Shown: positions 34,241 to 46,261, counted from the stretch's first letter. The stretch: 64,000 nucleotides of DNA from Gnetum montanum (GCA_015680685.1 MNCI01009318.1:205362-269361); one strand, 5' to 3'. Notes: generated by a model from the letters alone, not told the origin. Numbers and translations: made by a program.

Positions 34241-37200
34241 TTTAACTATTTTTTTGATTTTCTTTACTTTTATGTCAAGGGGTGTATTGGCCGGTACAAT
34301 TTTGTATTCTGCGTCTCCTTCGCTGATCACGTTGAATGACAATTCAATCCAGGAGACGTCCGATTGAATGTTTTCGGTATCGATATTTTCAAGTGTTTCA
34401 GTGTCCGTCATTGTTTCCGTGTTGATTTCTTCATGAGACGATGTGTATAAAGTTTTAGATGCGGGTGTTTCAATTTTAGGAGGCTCTTGTCCCGTGTTCG
34501 AAGATTTACCACCCACTAGTTGTGGCTTGTTTGCATCATTTTGACTAGGCTTCGCGAGTTCACCTTCGGAGCCTTGGTCGCTGTCCATGTGCGATGAAAT
34601 AATGGGAGTGACCGCTTCACCATGTATGACGATTTCATCGCCCTCGTAGGGTAGGTGAATCTCCTGATGTATAGGGGAAGAAACGGCTCTCAGTTGGGCC
34701 AACCAGGGTCTTCCTAAAATCAAGTTGAACCCTGGCATCTCATCGACAACCAAGAAGTCAGCGGATGTGGGGAACTGGTCTCTCGCTATGAAGTCTAAGG
34801 TTATCGTGCCTTTGACCAGTACACGTGACCCACTGAATGACTTTAAACATGTTGTTGTCATAGGTTTAATTAAGTCAGTAAACCCCAGTTGTTCAATGAT
34901 GGGATAGGGTACAACGTTTGTGGCCGCCCCATTGTCTACATGGACTCTGTGTATTTTGAATTGGTTTACTTGTATTGTTATGAACATGGGGATTGTCGTT
35001 GTCTCCCCCATCTTCTTGTCTACTTTGATGTTATCCTCGTGGAAGCTCAAGGGTTTAGGGATGGCACTGTGAGATGAATACATTACGGCATGAATGGCGG
35101 GTTCGCTCGGGGGCAAGTCTTCACTGACCGGGATGGATGTTAGCATGCGTACGAGAGCTTCCCGATGAGTTTGGGATGTTAGGACTAAGTCATACAAGCT
35201 CAAACAAGTGTTCTTTTATTTCAGCACTTGGGTGACTTGTGTTAAAGCCGTTGCAAAGTCTCTACTGTTGGAGACGTTCTTGTCGGCAGCAATTGGGTCC
35301 ATTGGGCCCAACAGCTTTATTTCGTGTTTTAGTGGCCTGTCATCATTGCTTTGTGCTGTAGTTTTAGATGGTTCATTTTTCTTTAATGACGGTTCAACCT
35401 GATTACCTGCATTTGACGGATCGTTAGTCGACGACATGGGTATGGAATTGAGTGGAGTAGGTTTGGGTGGCCCCAGAGCCAATCGTTGACGCTCTTTCTC
35501 CAAGCGTTCATGTGTAAGCCTATCAGCTAAGCGTTCTCGCGTATGGTGTGGAGGTGAAGCTGGTTTTGGGGCCTCAGATTGTCTCGAGATGCACACCACA
35601 TATGGAGATGGGTGGGGTTGCGTTTGGTTAGTGGGAGGCATTTGAGCCGAAGGCTGGCCAGGGACCCTGATGACGTAGGGGCGAGGTTTGCCCCGCGCCT
35701 GTGCGGTAGAGGTTTGATGACTGTTAGGACTTTTGAGTGTCCTAACAACATACGGGGTTGGTTTTGGTGGAGGTTGGACCTCTGCTGTTGCAACAGCCGG
35801 TGGCACTTGGACTACGAAGGGAGCAGGCCGAGTGTGAGGGATTAGTGGCTTTGAGGGTGTAGGTATGACTGAAGGTATACGGACGACATAGGGCTGCTGG
35901 GGGACGCGTGGTGATCAGGGTGTGGGTGTGGTCACGGCGGGAGGAATCCGCACTACGAATGGCCTATGAGATGTTTCTTGTGTGTTTTGAGGGTAGATGG
36001 TGTTAATGTTACTTGCCTCAGAATCATCATCAAAGTATATCGTGCTAATCATGTATGGGGCCTCTTGGGTGTTCAGGGGATCCTTGTACACCCCCATAGC
36101 CTGATTCTGCGGCTGGACCGGGTTAGCCTCATCAAAAGTGATTTTTCCGTCATCAATCATTCACTGGATATCCTGCTTCAGGGTGAAGCAGTAATCTGTT
36201 CCATGCCCGTTGCGTTGATGGTAGTCGCAGAAGCGATCCATCCTAAAGCCTTTGGGTACGGGCGGCTCATCCGGGGTTGCTAAGCTTGGGTTCTGTATGA
36301 GTTGGTAGAACCGTTCATGTCTTTGGATGGCTACAGGGGATAACTGCTTGTGTGTCATCAGCCCAGCTTTTAGGAGTTAATCAAAGAGCTGGGATCGTTT
36401 CATCGGCAGAGGCGTGTATTGAGAGGGTTCTTTCCTCTTGAAATTGCGTGTGCGGTTTGTTGGATTCTATGATGATGGTGACTCCAGGGCTGTTGTGGGA
36501 GCAGGTTTATAGTAGTTAGTAGGGGTTGCGGGTGGTTTTTGTTGGGGCGTGATGTTCGTTTGTTGGGCTCTTGCTATCACTGCTATAGTTGTCTTGGCTT
36601 TCTCTTTATCCTTTTCAGTGTGTTGGTTTCTGAAGGCCAAGTATGCCGGGTCGTGGCTGTTTTGAGCCGCTTCCTCTATGTTTTTTATCTGCACAAATGC
36701 CTGATTAAGATCACGCGCGTTAAGGTAATATAATTTCGATTTGAAGAAATCGTTGATAGCCCCTTGAAAATTGTAAGCAGGTAAGTTGGAGAGATTGGTT
36801 CGTGTAGCTCGTTGAGAGCGACACTCCATCTTTGAATAAACTTTTGTACAGGTTCAAGCGGTGCTTGCTTGACCTGTATAAGGCTGTCCAGCATGGCCTC
36901 GGGTTTCAAGTTATACTTGAACCGGGTCACAAACTGGCGTAAAAGATCATCCAAGGAAAAGATAGAGTTCCTGGGCAGGGCTCGGTACCAATCAAGTGCT
37001 CTCCCCGCGAGCGACATGGGGAATACTCGTAGTATGGAGTGGGGCCATGCCTGGAGCAATGTGCACTCTAGTCTAAATGTTATGAGATGTGCATTGGGAT
37101 CTGTCTCCCCGTTGTACTTGGTCAATGTGGGCAAGGGGACACCTTTAGGTAAGGTTAGAGGTGGGACTGAAGGGCTGATGGGGTCATCGTTGTAGAAATC

Positions 37201-38391
37201 CACTACCTTCAGCTCTCCGTCAGCAGCTGTTTTGAGGTGCTTCACCTCGTCAGTGAGCTCCTGCATTAGTTTTTTGGCGTTCACCCAGTCTTGGAAACTT
37301 AGTAATGCTGCAGCTTGGGGTTGTGGTATGTTGTACAAGTTAGATTGTTGTATGGTGGGCTGAAAGGCCGACAGCTGCGTGGGTGGTGGTTGTGCTTGTG
37401 GAAAGGTTACGGCGGGTTGCACTACAGATGGCACGTTGTAGGGAAAATGTTGTGGTTGTTGTTGCTGCAGCTGGGGTTGTGCTTGGTGAACATTGGTTGG
37501 TGGGATTGTGTGGGGCAGTGCATGGTGATGGGGAATTTGGTGTGATGACCCTCCCCTCACTGGCCATTGTCCCGCCACATTGTGCGCGGGGACTCCCTGT
37601 TGGGTCACGGCTTTTTGGGGAACTATATGCGTTTGGATGTGCGGTATGAAGTGAGCGGATGTAGATGCCAGGATCACATGTGGCATCCCTATTACGCGGG
37701 GTGGGGATGTTACACCTGTGTTATCGTGAGGAGGTGGTGCTCGTGAGGATGAGCTCGCAACTGTGTTAGGGATAAGTGTGAGGGGGAAGGTGTTGGGTTG
37801 GTGATCACTCGGGAGAGGAATATGCACGAGCACTGCTGTTTCCGGTGGTGGTGCTTGAGCCTGGGTAAATCTAAGGTGTCGTACGGGTAGGATCTCCCCT
37901 GTCTCAGGATGGAAAATGGGGTTAACCTGTACTTGCGGGCTTAGGGTATGGTAGGAGTCTTCGTGCTCGGATTGAGCGACGAAGTCATCCTCCTCCTCTG
38001 GCTGAGGCTCTAGTGTGGGCTGGTCTAATGACTGGCACCTGTGGAGGAGGAGTTGTGTGACGAGTTCTGAATATTATTCAGGGACGGGGATTACATCGTA
38101 TGGGGAAGGGGTGAACTCGTATCCTCCCTTGTAGAAGAGTTCGAACTACCTCTTCACTTCCCTTTCAGCTCGGTCAACGGCCAGGCCAGCTTGTATTTTA
38201 ATACATATAAAGTTATACGTGTCCTGGGTGATTAGGTTGGAGGCTGGATCTCTCCCCTGTAACCTTAGGGATCGGCGGGGCCCCACTATGGGTTGCATTC
38301 CCGGGTGCTGTGCGATGGGCTGTTGGACGGTTGTAATGTCCATGATGTCTGTTACTTGAGCCATCGCACCGGCAGTGTTTGCAGGGTTCAT
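34115..38391 (-). pseudogene. gag-pro: T1 gag-pro
   Basis: From 38391 (MNPANTAGAM) leftward. Gag core: LTKYNGETDPNAHL, FPMSLAGRALDWYRALP, QFVTRFKYN (retrotransposon gag family). Zinc finger CDYHQRNGHGTDYC is the CX2HX4HX4C form used in Tat. The linker after it repeats a motif close to P(F/Y)VVRIP at least six times. Aspartic protease: VDNGAATNVVP at the active site (canonical D-T/S-G; here DNG) and FNLILGRPWLAQL. Interrupted by stops near 38143, 38074, 36464, 36377, 36161, 35912 and 35213, and by a frameshift near 36830; several stops are CGA or CAA/CAG-derived when compared with T2. The last ~30 codons read through the unit array, probably because the true stop (as in T2) was lost. Confidence 0.9.
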
Positions 38392-38429
38392 GATGAATTG
38401 TTAAGGGGTATGACAGTTTGGAGTGAAAT

Positions 38430-39115
38430 TGGCGTATCGCACAACATACAGTGTATACGCTTCAGCTGACGGCATATGACAGCATATACAACGTATACGT
38501 TAGCGTAGGCGTTGAGTGTAGACGAGTCTACGGTGTAAGTGGCTCAGCGTATATGCCAGACAGTGTATAGCGTAAAGGTACAGCGTAAAAAAGGGTGCAG
38601 CGTAAGCGAGTCAGCGTAAGACAAGGCTCAGCGTATAAGTGAGGAGCGTAAAACAAGCTCGGCATAAACAGGTCACCTCATAAACTAGTTGTAGTGTGAA
38701 AATAGGGGAGCGTAAAAAAAACAAGGGAGTGTAAAATAGACTCAGCATAAACAAGGTTCAGCGTAAACGAGGCTTAGTAAACAATGCAGGGCGTAAACAA
38801 TGATAGCATAAACAATGCACAGTGTAAAAGCAAAGCCCAGCGTAAACAAGGTAGGGCATAAACAATGGAAAGCATCAACGATGCACCGCGTAAAGGCAAA
38901 ACTCAGCATAAACAAGGCAGCGTATGGTCTTCAGAGGGAATTTTTACGAGGGGACGTAAATACTGAACAGCGTAGACACTGGATAATTACAGACTCGGGT
39001 TTTAGGCTGGGCGGCGTAACCACTGAAGGGTTTTAGTAGGGAGCGGCGTGCAGTTAGCGGCGTAGATGCTTAACAGCGTAAACACTGGGAAATTCACAGA
39101 CAAGGTTTTAGGAGG
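38430..39115 (-). repeat. GCGTAAAC-rich leader of T1
   Basis: Between PBS and gag, the plus strand repeats CAGCGTAAACAAGG, AGCGTAAGCGAG, GGCGTAAACAATG and similar dozens of times with irregular spacing. The same half-palindrome GCGTA is in the LTR and in the antisense intron. In element sense this is the untranslated leader, where packaging and dimer signals usually lie. Confidence 0.75.
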
Positions 39116-39123
39116 CCCTCCTT

Positions 39124-39132
39124 CTACCACCA
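39124..39132 (-). other. Candidate primer-binding site of T1
   Basis: Five bases from the LTR end, the minus strand reads TGGTGGTAG, so the plus strand ends ...CTACCACCA, like a tRNA 3' end with CCA. It is not the TGGCGCCGTTGC-type site common in this group, and I could not assign the tRNA. Confidence 0.5.
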
Positions 39133-39137
39133 ATTTC

Positions 39138-40443
39138 TGTACCACTTAAAATCATCGGTCTCCGACTGGAAGGAAAACAGAGGCCGTGTGATCACAGGAC
39201 GAGAACAGAAGACCCTACCTTCACCTGAGGGCAAGCTGGAATGCACGAAGGCAGAGTACCTTGGGTGGTCCACGCGCGGATCATACAAGGATCTCCCCAC
39301 ACGTACGCAAAGTGCTGTACGCTGGGTTATGCGTGAACAATGCAGCGAGCGTAAACAAAGCGTAAACGGCGTAAAACCGATGCGAACAGAGCGTGAGCAT
39401 AAACGGGTACGAACAGAATGCATGGGCCAAGTTGACGTAAAACTGTAAAATGTAAACAATCTTACGCAGCAAATGTAAACAATGGTATTACAGAGTCAGA
39501 GTACAGTGCACCGGTCTAACGCAGTCGTGAGGGACACAAGGCGGACGAAAAGCCCCGGCGTATGCAGGAATGACTCGGCTGGTTCGCAAGACAAGCAGAG
39601 CGTAGAGGTTGTGTACGGCATACAGGGCCAGTCTAAGAGGGTTCCAGCTCTTGTGCGCAGCGTAAATGTTCTCTGGTATGCTCCGATATTTTGCCAAACG
39701 ACCTTGGTAAAGTGGAAAATCGGGGTTTTTATACAAGTTGTTACGCTAGACTTGGGTTGGGTGACACGTGGCGCATTCACCGAGTGCACACAATTTACAA
39801 ATGTACAATATTACAAGTGTTTGGTGTATATGCTGGGCGTATACGCTGTATCAGGTCGGCGTATTCGTTGGGCGTATACGCTGGATGCGCTGAGCGTGCA
39901 TGAACGTGGGTGAGGATGCTGCGGGATGGGCGTATACGCTGGGCGGATGCAAGGCATATACGCCGATGGATGCTGGCATATATGCTGGGCGTATACACTA
40001 AAGGATGGCCACTTGCTTCAATTCTTGCTCTTTGGTGTTGTCTTCATCCTGCCTTTGGAGATTCCGTGCCGGCGGAAAACCTTTGCCATACACCGAGCGT
40101 GCGAGTTGGATGTCTACGCTGGGCGTATACGCTGGAAATTCGAGCGTCTACGCTGGCGGGCGTATACGCTGTGGATTCGAGCGTCTACGCTGGNNNNNNN
40201 NNNNNNNNNNNNNNNNNNNNNNNNNNNNNNNNNNNNNNNNNNNNNNNNNNNNNNNNNNNNNNNNNNNNNNNNNNNNNNNNNNNNNNNNNNNNNNNNNNNN
40301 NNNNNNNNNNNNNNNNNAAAATGAAGCTGTTTGACCTCCAAAGTTGCAATGTGTGACGCCCACTGTAGCCATGGTTGTCTGTGGGTCCTAGGGACCGGTT
40401 TTTTGCTGGACAAGTACTAAGCACCGAATTTTGTGATGTTCCA
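39138..40443 (-). repeat. 5' LTR of T1 (contains an N gap)
   Basis: Matches 22188-23410 along its length. It starts TGTACCACTT on the plus strand and ends GTGATGTTCCA at 40443. The GCGTATACGC cluster lies at 39835-40190 and is interrupted by the gap. Confidence 0.92.
40194..40317. other. Assembly gap (124 N)
   Basis: Falls inside the palindromic repeat cluster of the T1 5' LTR; the left LTR shows what the missing part should roughly be (23212-23284). Confidence 1.
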
Positions 40444-40708
40444 GACTCCTACTACGAGCACTTAGAAAATATTCTAACTTTGAAGAGAACAAATTGCAAG
40501 AGCTTCACTAACTATGACAAAAACTCATGAAAAACTATATCAAAAACTTATGAAAACTGTAAGCCCAAGCACTATATTTATAGGCTAGCATATACCCCGC
40601 AATATGAAATATTCAACATCGTGTCTTGGGCTTTGACATCAGATATCTAATTTCAAGGCTTTGATATCAGGTATATGATATCAGAGTTAGTCAAAACATG
40701 ATTCATCA
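40444..40708 (-). repeat. Athila-like LTR-3, right part, with T1 target duplication
   Basis: Begins with the second GACTC copy (40444-40448) and continues the LTR interrupted at 22187. It ends ATTCATCA before a PPT-like CCCTCATGACTG. Contains the GATATCA motif cluster (40600-40690). Confidence 0.85.
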
Positions 40709-42655
40709 TACCCTCATGACTGAATGAAAACTCATCCTCGAGTGATGAAGAGAAGGAATAAGTTTCCTACAAAATATTGGGAAGGTATGGGATTATTAAC
40801 TAACATAAAAACTAACCTAGATGAAATAATAAACTTTGAGTGTCGAAGTGTATGGAGTTATAATCTTTATAAAATTGGATGTTTATGATAAGAGAAGTGA
40901 ACACCCTAGATAGAATTAACATCCAACACTACTTAGCTTTCGAAGAGTGAGAGAGAAGATCCAATGATCATGAACGGTCCTTGTCATGTGGTACTATCAC
41001 ATCATCCATGGTGAAGATAGTCTTGCTTCCAGTCCATGCTTCCCACTATAATCACAACAAAATCACGAATTAGTGTGCAATGTGTAACACATAGCTATTA
41101 AGTACATTGTCTTGTCAGTGGTTACACTCAGCTAGGTTGTGATTGTGGTAGATTGATTTCTTTAGGAGAGTTGGCAGGAAGATTGAAAAATAGGGTAAAA
41201 TAGATAAGAAGCCCATTAAATTTGAAAAATTTATACATAAGGAAATATTTGAAGAGGGTGTAAGAATTCACAACAATAGAAAGGAAAGTTCATTAAAAAA
41301 ATGTTATAAGGATGTGCACAATTGGATGTTATTAATGAGGTTAAAAAAAGGATTTGATTGTAAGAGTGTCTAAGGATAAAGAACTTAACTAACCCAACCA
41401 AAAGATATGCAAATGGATCCTCCCCAAAGTAGATACATGCCTTTTATTACCCTTGAATAACTTCAAACTAAGAAGTCCATGAAACCTATGGATGATTAAT
41501 GGTTATGGAAGGTTAAGTACAAAAGCCCAAAAAAATACCTAAGAATCTCGACACTTCAAACTAGGACATGAAATAAGAACATAAAATTGGTAGTGAGGTG
41601 AAACATGGAAAGCATAGATGGATGAGAGAGGATGGAATGGAGTTCCTGATTAAGGTCACATGAAGTCCCTTGTGAATTTTATGGTTAAATTACTTGATAA
41701 GATCCATCCTTAGTCCAAGCCAAAACCAACCACATTCAATGACTTTGCATAACAATTCTAAGACTAGGCCACCCTTTGAGACATGAATTCTTCCATAGAA
41801 CAACCACCATTCCTTATTAGAGAAGAAAAGAGAAGTAGGAAGTGAGGAAGGGCCTTACTTAGAGGGGACCTTTAGGCATGGGAAACATGTCTTTCTAGTC
41901 TCATAACCAATGCTTTTAGCCAATTTATTTTTTCTAAGGGGTGTGCTTTGAATTCCCATCATTTTTTTTAAATGGGAACCACACCATGCAAAGACTTATT
42001 CAACTTCCTGCTATTGGTTGACATGGAACAGTAAGAAATCCATGAAAACAAAAATGCACCTAGGTAAGCAAAAAGGCACAATGAATACCATATCCCTTTG
42101 AAGTCACACCTTGTTCAAACCTTTGAATCTTTTCCAATTCTAGAAACTATCAAAATCACAAATTTGTTATAGTTTTAGTAATGAAAAAGGGATTGCACAT
42201 TTCCTGAACAAGGAAAACCATAGAGTTTGTGGATCGATGGATGTTGTGGACTCACTGCCTATTGCATGAAAAAAACCATTTCCTTATTATCAATAACAAA
42301 ATTCAAAGGTAGAATCTAGACACCAACAATCAAATAATAACATAGTACATACCACCATCAAGCAACAAATTATCACTAGGCCTGGCACTTATTAACAAAA
42401 AGTTAGAAAATCACACCAAAATAAAAGAAAATATAAAAGAAAGCGTAAAATATTCAAGAAATAACAAATGTTTTAATGATGTTGTAAATCAAAAATTAGA
42501 AAAGATTAATAAAATGAAAACAAGAAGATGTAAAATAAAAAATGTGTAAAATAAAAAGTTGCAAAACAAAAATGTGTAAAACAAAAATGGTGAAAAGCTG
42601 AGGAGCCACTTGTATAGTTAACATGGATGGCCATCTCCCCCATGAATTAGTGGAA
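40709..42655 (-). other. 3' noncoding region of the Athila-like element
   Basis: Homologous along its length to 18328-20340. It ends at GGCCATCTCCCCCATGAATT. No credible gene. Confidence 0.7.
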
Positions 42656-42659
42656 AGGA

Positions 42660-43802
42660 GGACATCCAAAATATTGAGTGTGGTTGTCCATCTAATGAGA
42701 CGTTTGTTGTATTTTCTGGCTTATGCTTGTTGAAAGCTTTGACTTATTGGATGTTGACTAGCTATTTCTTGTTTAGACTATAAGGTCCTTCCCACAATGT
42801 TTGGAGCATAGTTTGTTAATGTATGTGTGTGGGATTCTAGTAGAGAACCTTATCTTTTCATTGAAATTTGACTTTTCTAATTTTAAGATCATGGCACTTT
42901 TTTTTGTAAGCCTTGTGCAACTCATTAGATGATAGGGCCATTAATTGATTTTTGTTTAGCAAGTTGAGATCCATTAATCTTTCTTTTTATGCTAGACTCA
43001 AGTCAAGGTCAAGGTCATTGGCTGTTGAAAGTGTACAAAGCTCAAATTGAATAGGAAATGTTAGTAGTTTTTTGTACACAAGCTCATAGGGAGAATAGCC
43101 CTATAGGAAGTTTCCATGTTGAAAGGTAGGCCCCAAGGGCATCATTGAGTTTTTTACTCTAGTATTTCCTATATTTGCTAATAGTTCTTGTTAGAATCCT
43201 TGTGATTTTCCTATTGATAACCTAAGCTTGACCATTGGCTTAGGGGTGGTAGGGTGTTGTGAGTTTATCTTCAACCTCCAAGCATTGCATGAGCTTTCGA
43301 AAGGTAGTTCCTATAAAGTGAATTTCATTATTAGAAATTAATGCATATGGCACATCAAACTTAGTTACAATATTTTGTTGTGCAAACTGAGTAGTAGTAG
43401 AAGATGTGTAGTCGATGATAACTACTACTTCTGCCAATTTTGTACAATAGTCAATAGTGACTATGATGTATGCCTTTTCATTGGACATGGCTGTGATGGG
43501 ACCCATGAAGTCAATGCCCTAGATGTCAAAGGGTTCCATTGGTTGAATCCATTATTGAGGTTCCTCCATTTGATCAATCATTCCACCATCTTATTGGCAT
43601 TGTTTAAAGGAGTGAATGTATTGATGAGCATCCTTGAAGATTGTTGGTAAATAGTACCTTGCCATTAGGATCTTAATGGTCATGTGTCTTCCAACATAAT
43701 GTCCCCCACAAGGACCTTCATGAGCATCTTGGAGAATGCATAATTGATCAACATTAGGGACACACCATCAAACCAAACCATCGATGCATTCCTTGTAGAG
43801 AT
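42660..43802 (-). pseudogene. Athila-like integrase remnant
   Basis: 43240-43506 on the minus strand reads MGPITAMSNEKAYIIVTIDY, then VPYALISNNEIHF and LTTPYHP, the gypsy integrase core blocks (DFMGP, VDY, SD.G.HF, TPYHPQ). The second catalytic aspartate is N. Sequence on both sides gives short broken matches, including the zinc-binding part toward 43800. Belongs to the old minus-strand element whose LTR is LTR-3. Confidence 0.75.
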
Positions 43803-44885
43803 TGAAACACCACCAATTTTAGGTTTCTATAGTTCAACAACAATTTTTTCTAAGTGTCAAAACTTGGCAAATTTTTTCTAAGTCTGATGTTACACTTAAC
43901 AATGTAGCCAACATAACACACATTGAGCCCTATTTTGCAAGATTTTTCTAAGTTTTAGTAGCAAGTTCATAAAAATTTTTCTATGTGTCCTGCTACACTC
44001 TCAGTCTACCTGCTACGCTCCCCAATGTAGCTAGCATAGCACACACTTCAATGGCCAGTTTGCCCAAGTGTCAAGCTAGAAGTGGTCAAGGGTTGCTTGG
44101 GATGGATGAAATAGTTTGAAAAATTTTCTATCTCCTGGGCTATCATGCTTGCTATGCTCCCTAACTTACCCAACTTGAAACATGTCCTAGTAGCCAGCTT
44201 GCCCAAGTACTAGGCTAGAGTTTGTCAAAAGTGCTCAGGATGGCAAAAAATAGTTTGGAAAAATTTCTATCTTTTGAGTTGCTACGCTTTGCTATGCTCC
44301 ACAACGTAGCTAGCATGACTTAGGTTCTAGTGCCTAGTTTTGCCTAAGTGTTGGATAAGGATCTGTCAAGCTAGCTCGACATAGAAGATACATTTGGCAC
44401 ATTTCCTAACTTATAAGGCTGCCTATCCTGCTACACCCCATAGCATAGCCAACGTGCCATGGAGGAAGATTGTAGATTTAATTAAAATTTGGCTAAGTAT
44501 CCCTACTATGCTCTGCTATGCTCCCTAGCATAGCCAGCATAACTAGTGTGAGACATCAAAAATTTGCAAATTTTCACTAAGTGTTGTGTTATGTTGTAGA
44601 GTGTAGCTAGCTTGACATTAGAGAAAAGCCTCCAACAACCTCCAAAAGCCTCTATAACTCAGCATCAGCCTTTGTCTCAACTTTGACATTCCTCCAAAAA
44701 TCATGATTGGCAATTTGCATTTCTTTTGCAACCCCCATTGATCTCCAAAATTGTCCTTATGCTTGGTCCTAGTTGAAAGAGAGGGAAGACATAGTCCTAG
44801 AAAGTAGCCTCCAATTTGTACTATTTTTGCACTATTAGTAGGTACATTGCAGTCTCTCAAACTCTGGCACATGTATTCTGGGTAG
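43803..44885 (+). repeat. Solo LTR related to the T0 LTR
   Basis: Starts TGAAACACCACCAATTTTAG like the T0 LTR (3591). Carries repeated GCTACGCTCCCTAACGTAGC-type inverted motifs between 43870 and 44600. It separates integrase (43240-43800) from RNase H (44890-45298) of the older element and is not accompanied by internal sequence. The right edge and target duplication were not resolved. Confidence 0.6.
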
Positions 44886-44889
44886 TGTG

Positions 44890-45298
44890 GTCATAGTTTA
44901 GTAGTCTCTAGGTACTCGTTGCTATCCTTCAAAGCATAATATTTTGCTACTCTCACGAAAAAACTATTTTTTCTTTCAATGGTCCAACCCTTGTGGCATC
45001 TCTTAGGTGAGAATTTCATTATACCATTTAGGCTCATTGGGAAATTGTTTAGTTATAATCCCAGAAAAGCGGAGTTCGTCAGGAAACATATCAAATAATG
45101 GACTTTCTTCCTCTTTGTTGTCCCATCGTAACTGAGATAAGTGGTTAGTGAGCACATTCTTAGTGCCCTTTCAATCTACCATTGTATGATCAAATTCCTA
45201 TAAGATCACTAGCCATCGTATGACACATGGCATCACTCTTGGCTTGTTCATCAACAAGTGAATGGAACTATGGATTGTATGCACAAATACTTTGTATC
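44890..45298 (-). pseudogene. Athila-like RNase H C-terminal remnant
   Basis: Minus strand reads KGTKNVLTNHLSQLRWD then LFDMFPDELRFSGI, the 'KG.EN.VADHLSRL ... FPDE' end of gypsy RNase H. The fragment stops where A3 inserted at 45298/45299. Confidence 0.75.
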
Positions 45299-46248
45299 TG
45301 ATGAGATGCAGATTGCACAAGCCGCGATATCGCGTACACGATATCGTAGCCCGCCGCCATATCTATAAATAAGAGGCGACATTTCCTTCATTTCAAAATC
45401 CTGGCTAGAAGTAGCGAAGCTCTGGCAGTTTGAACACTCTAGAGTTAGATTAATTTTCCATGTGCCCGCAGTAGGAGTCCTAGAGTGAATGGATCTTTAT
45501 TTGAGCAACTTTGTAACCTGAACACAAGTTGTGTACGACAATAAAGACAAACTTGATTGGATAAACCTTGTAGTACATGGTTTTATTTTGTTGTTATTTA
45601 TTTCTTTCCTAGTGCGCACGAGTACGACTTGATTACGAGCATTTTGACTACTTGGTAACCCAGTAGCGTATTCCAGGATCTGCGCTTGGTAATCCCAGTG
45701 GTAGTCCAATGTGTACAGTTGGTCAAGGAATCGGCTTCTCATCACTAGGCTAGAACGTGTGATAAGTACGACTTGGCTACGAGCACCCATGGGTGTGTAC
45801 GGCTAGCCAAGGAATTGGCTACTTATCACACTTAGGCTATATAGGTGCCTCAGTACGACCACTTCGAGCACTTGCATTACGTGTGGTGATCCCAGTAACG
45901 ATTAGCATTTGGTAGCCACAGTTGCATAGTTCAGGGTATGTCCAGTAATTGGGAACGGATGCTGACACTAGTTAATTAAGACTTAGGACATTAGTTAGAG
46001 TTAGTTAGTTTCTCAACCCTTTTCCTCATAGCTTAGGAGATAAACTAAAAAATACCCAAAAAATCATATACCTCAGACTTGCTTAACCATACACCGTGAC
46101 ACATACAAGCAAGCCTGGGAAGACAACAAATGATTAACCCCAAGCGTTCCTTGTGGCGTTAAGGCATTTAGTCTGCAGAGTTTGACTGGATCGCACGTAC
46201 ACGCTCGTATTCATATGGTTGAGTGTAGGGGTACCTCGCCACTCCTCA
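45299..46248 (+). repeat. 5' LTR of A3
   Basis: Starts TGATGAGATGCAG and ends CCACTCCTCA, 950 bases, directly followed by the PBS. U3 holds GCGATATCGCGTACACGATA, then a TATA box at 45364. It is an inverted copy of LTR-2 (17320-18327). Confidence 0.9.
45364..45371 (+). promoter_or_regulatory. TATA box of A3 LTR
   Basis: TATAAATA in CTATAAATAAGAGGCG, conserved with LTR-2 and the fragment at 20395. Only about 65 bases from the LTR start, so U3 is very short. Confidence 0.7.
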
Positions 46249-46249
46249 T

Positions 46250-46261
46250 TGGTGCCGTTGC
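46250..46261 (+). other. Primer-binding site of A3
   Basis: TGGTGCCGTTGC one base after the LTR, one mismatch from the TGGCGCCGTTGC site that Athila and Tat elements commonly use. Confidence 0.8.

Larger units (their letters stand above)
22188..40443 (-). mobile_element. Complete Tat-type Ty3/gypsy retrotransposon T1 (about 18.3 kb)
   Basis: Bounded by direct LTRs (22188-23410 and 39138-40443) and GACTC duplications. In element sense (minus strand) the order is 5' LTR, PBS, repeat-rich leader, gag, pro, [antisense gene], RT, RNase H, second RNase H, integrase, unit array, PPT, 3' LTR. The dual RNase H places it in the Tat lineage (Ogre/Retand relatives). The LTRs differ at roughly one base in ten in the stretches compared by eye, so it is not a recent insertion. 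Gag, pro and pol are broken by stops, one frameshift in gag, and an 80-base duplication in pol. Confidence 0.93.

Noticed and set aside
36869-37649. Plus-strand ORFs opposite T1 gag
   Set aside because: Shadows of the gag reading frame; no family resemblance and not seen in T2.
37340-37649. Gln/Val-rich ORFs in the T1 gag linker
   Set aside because: Low-complexity CAA/TTG repeats of the Gag Q-rich linker read in other frames.
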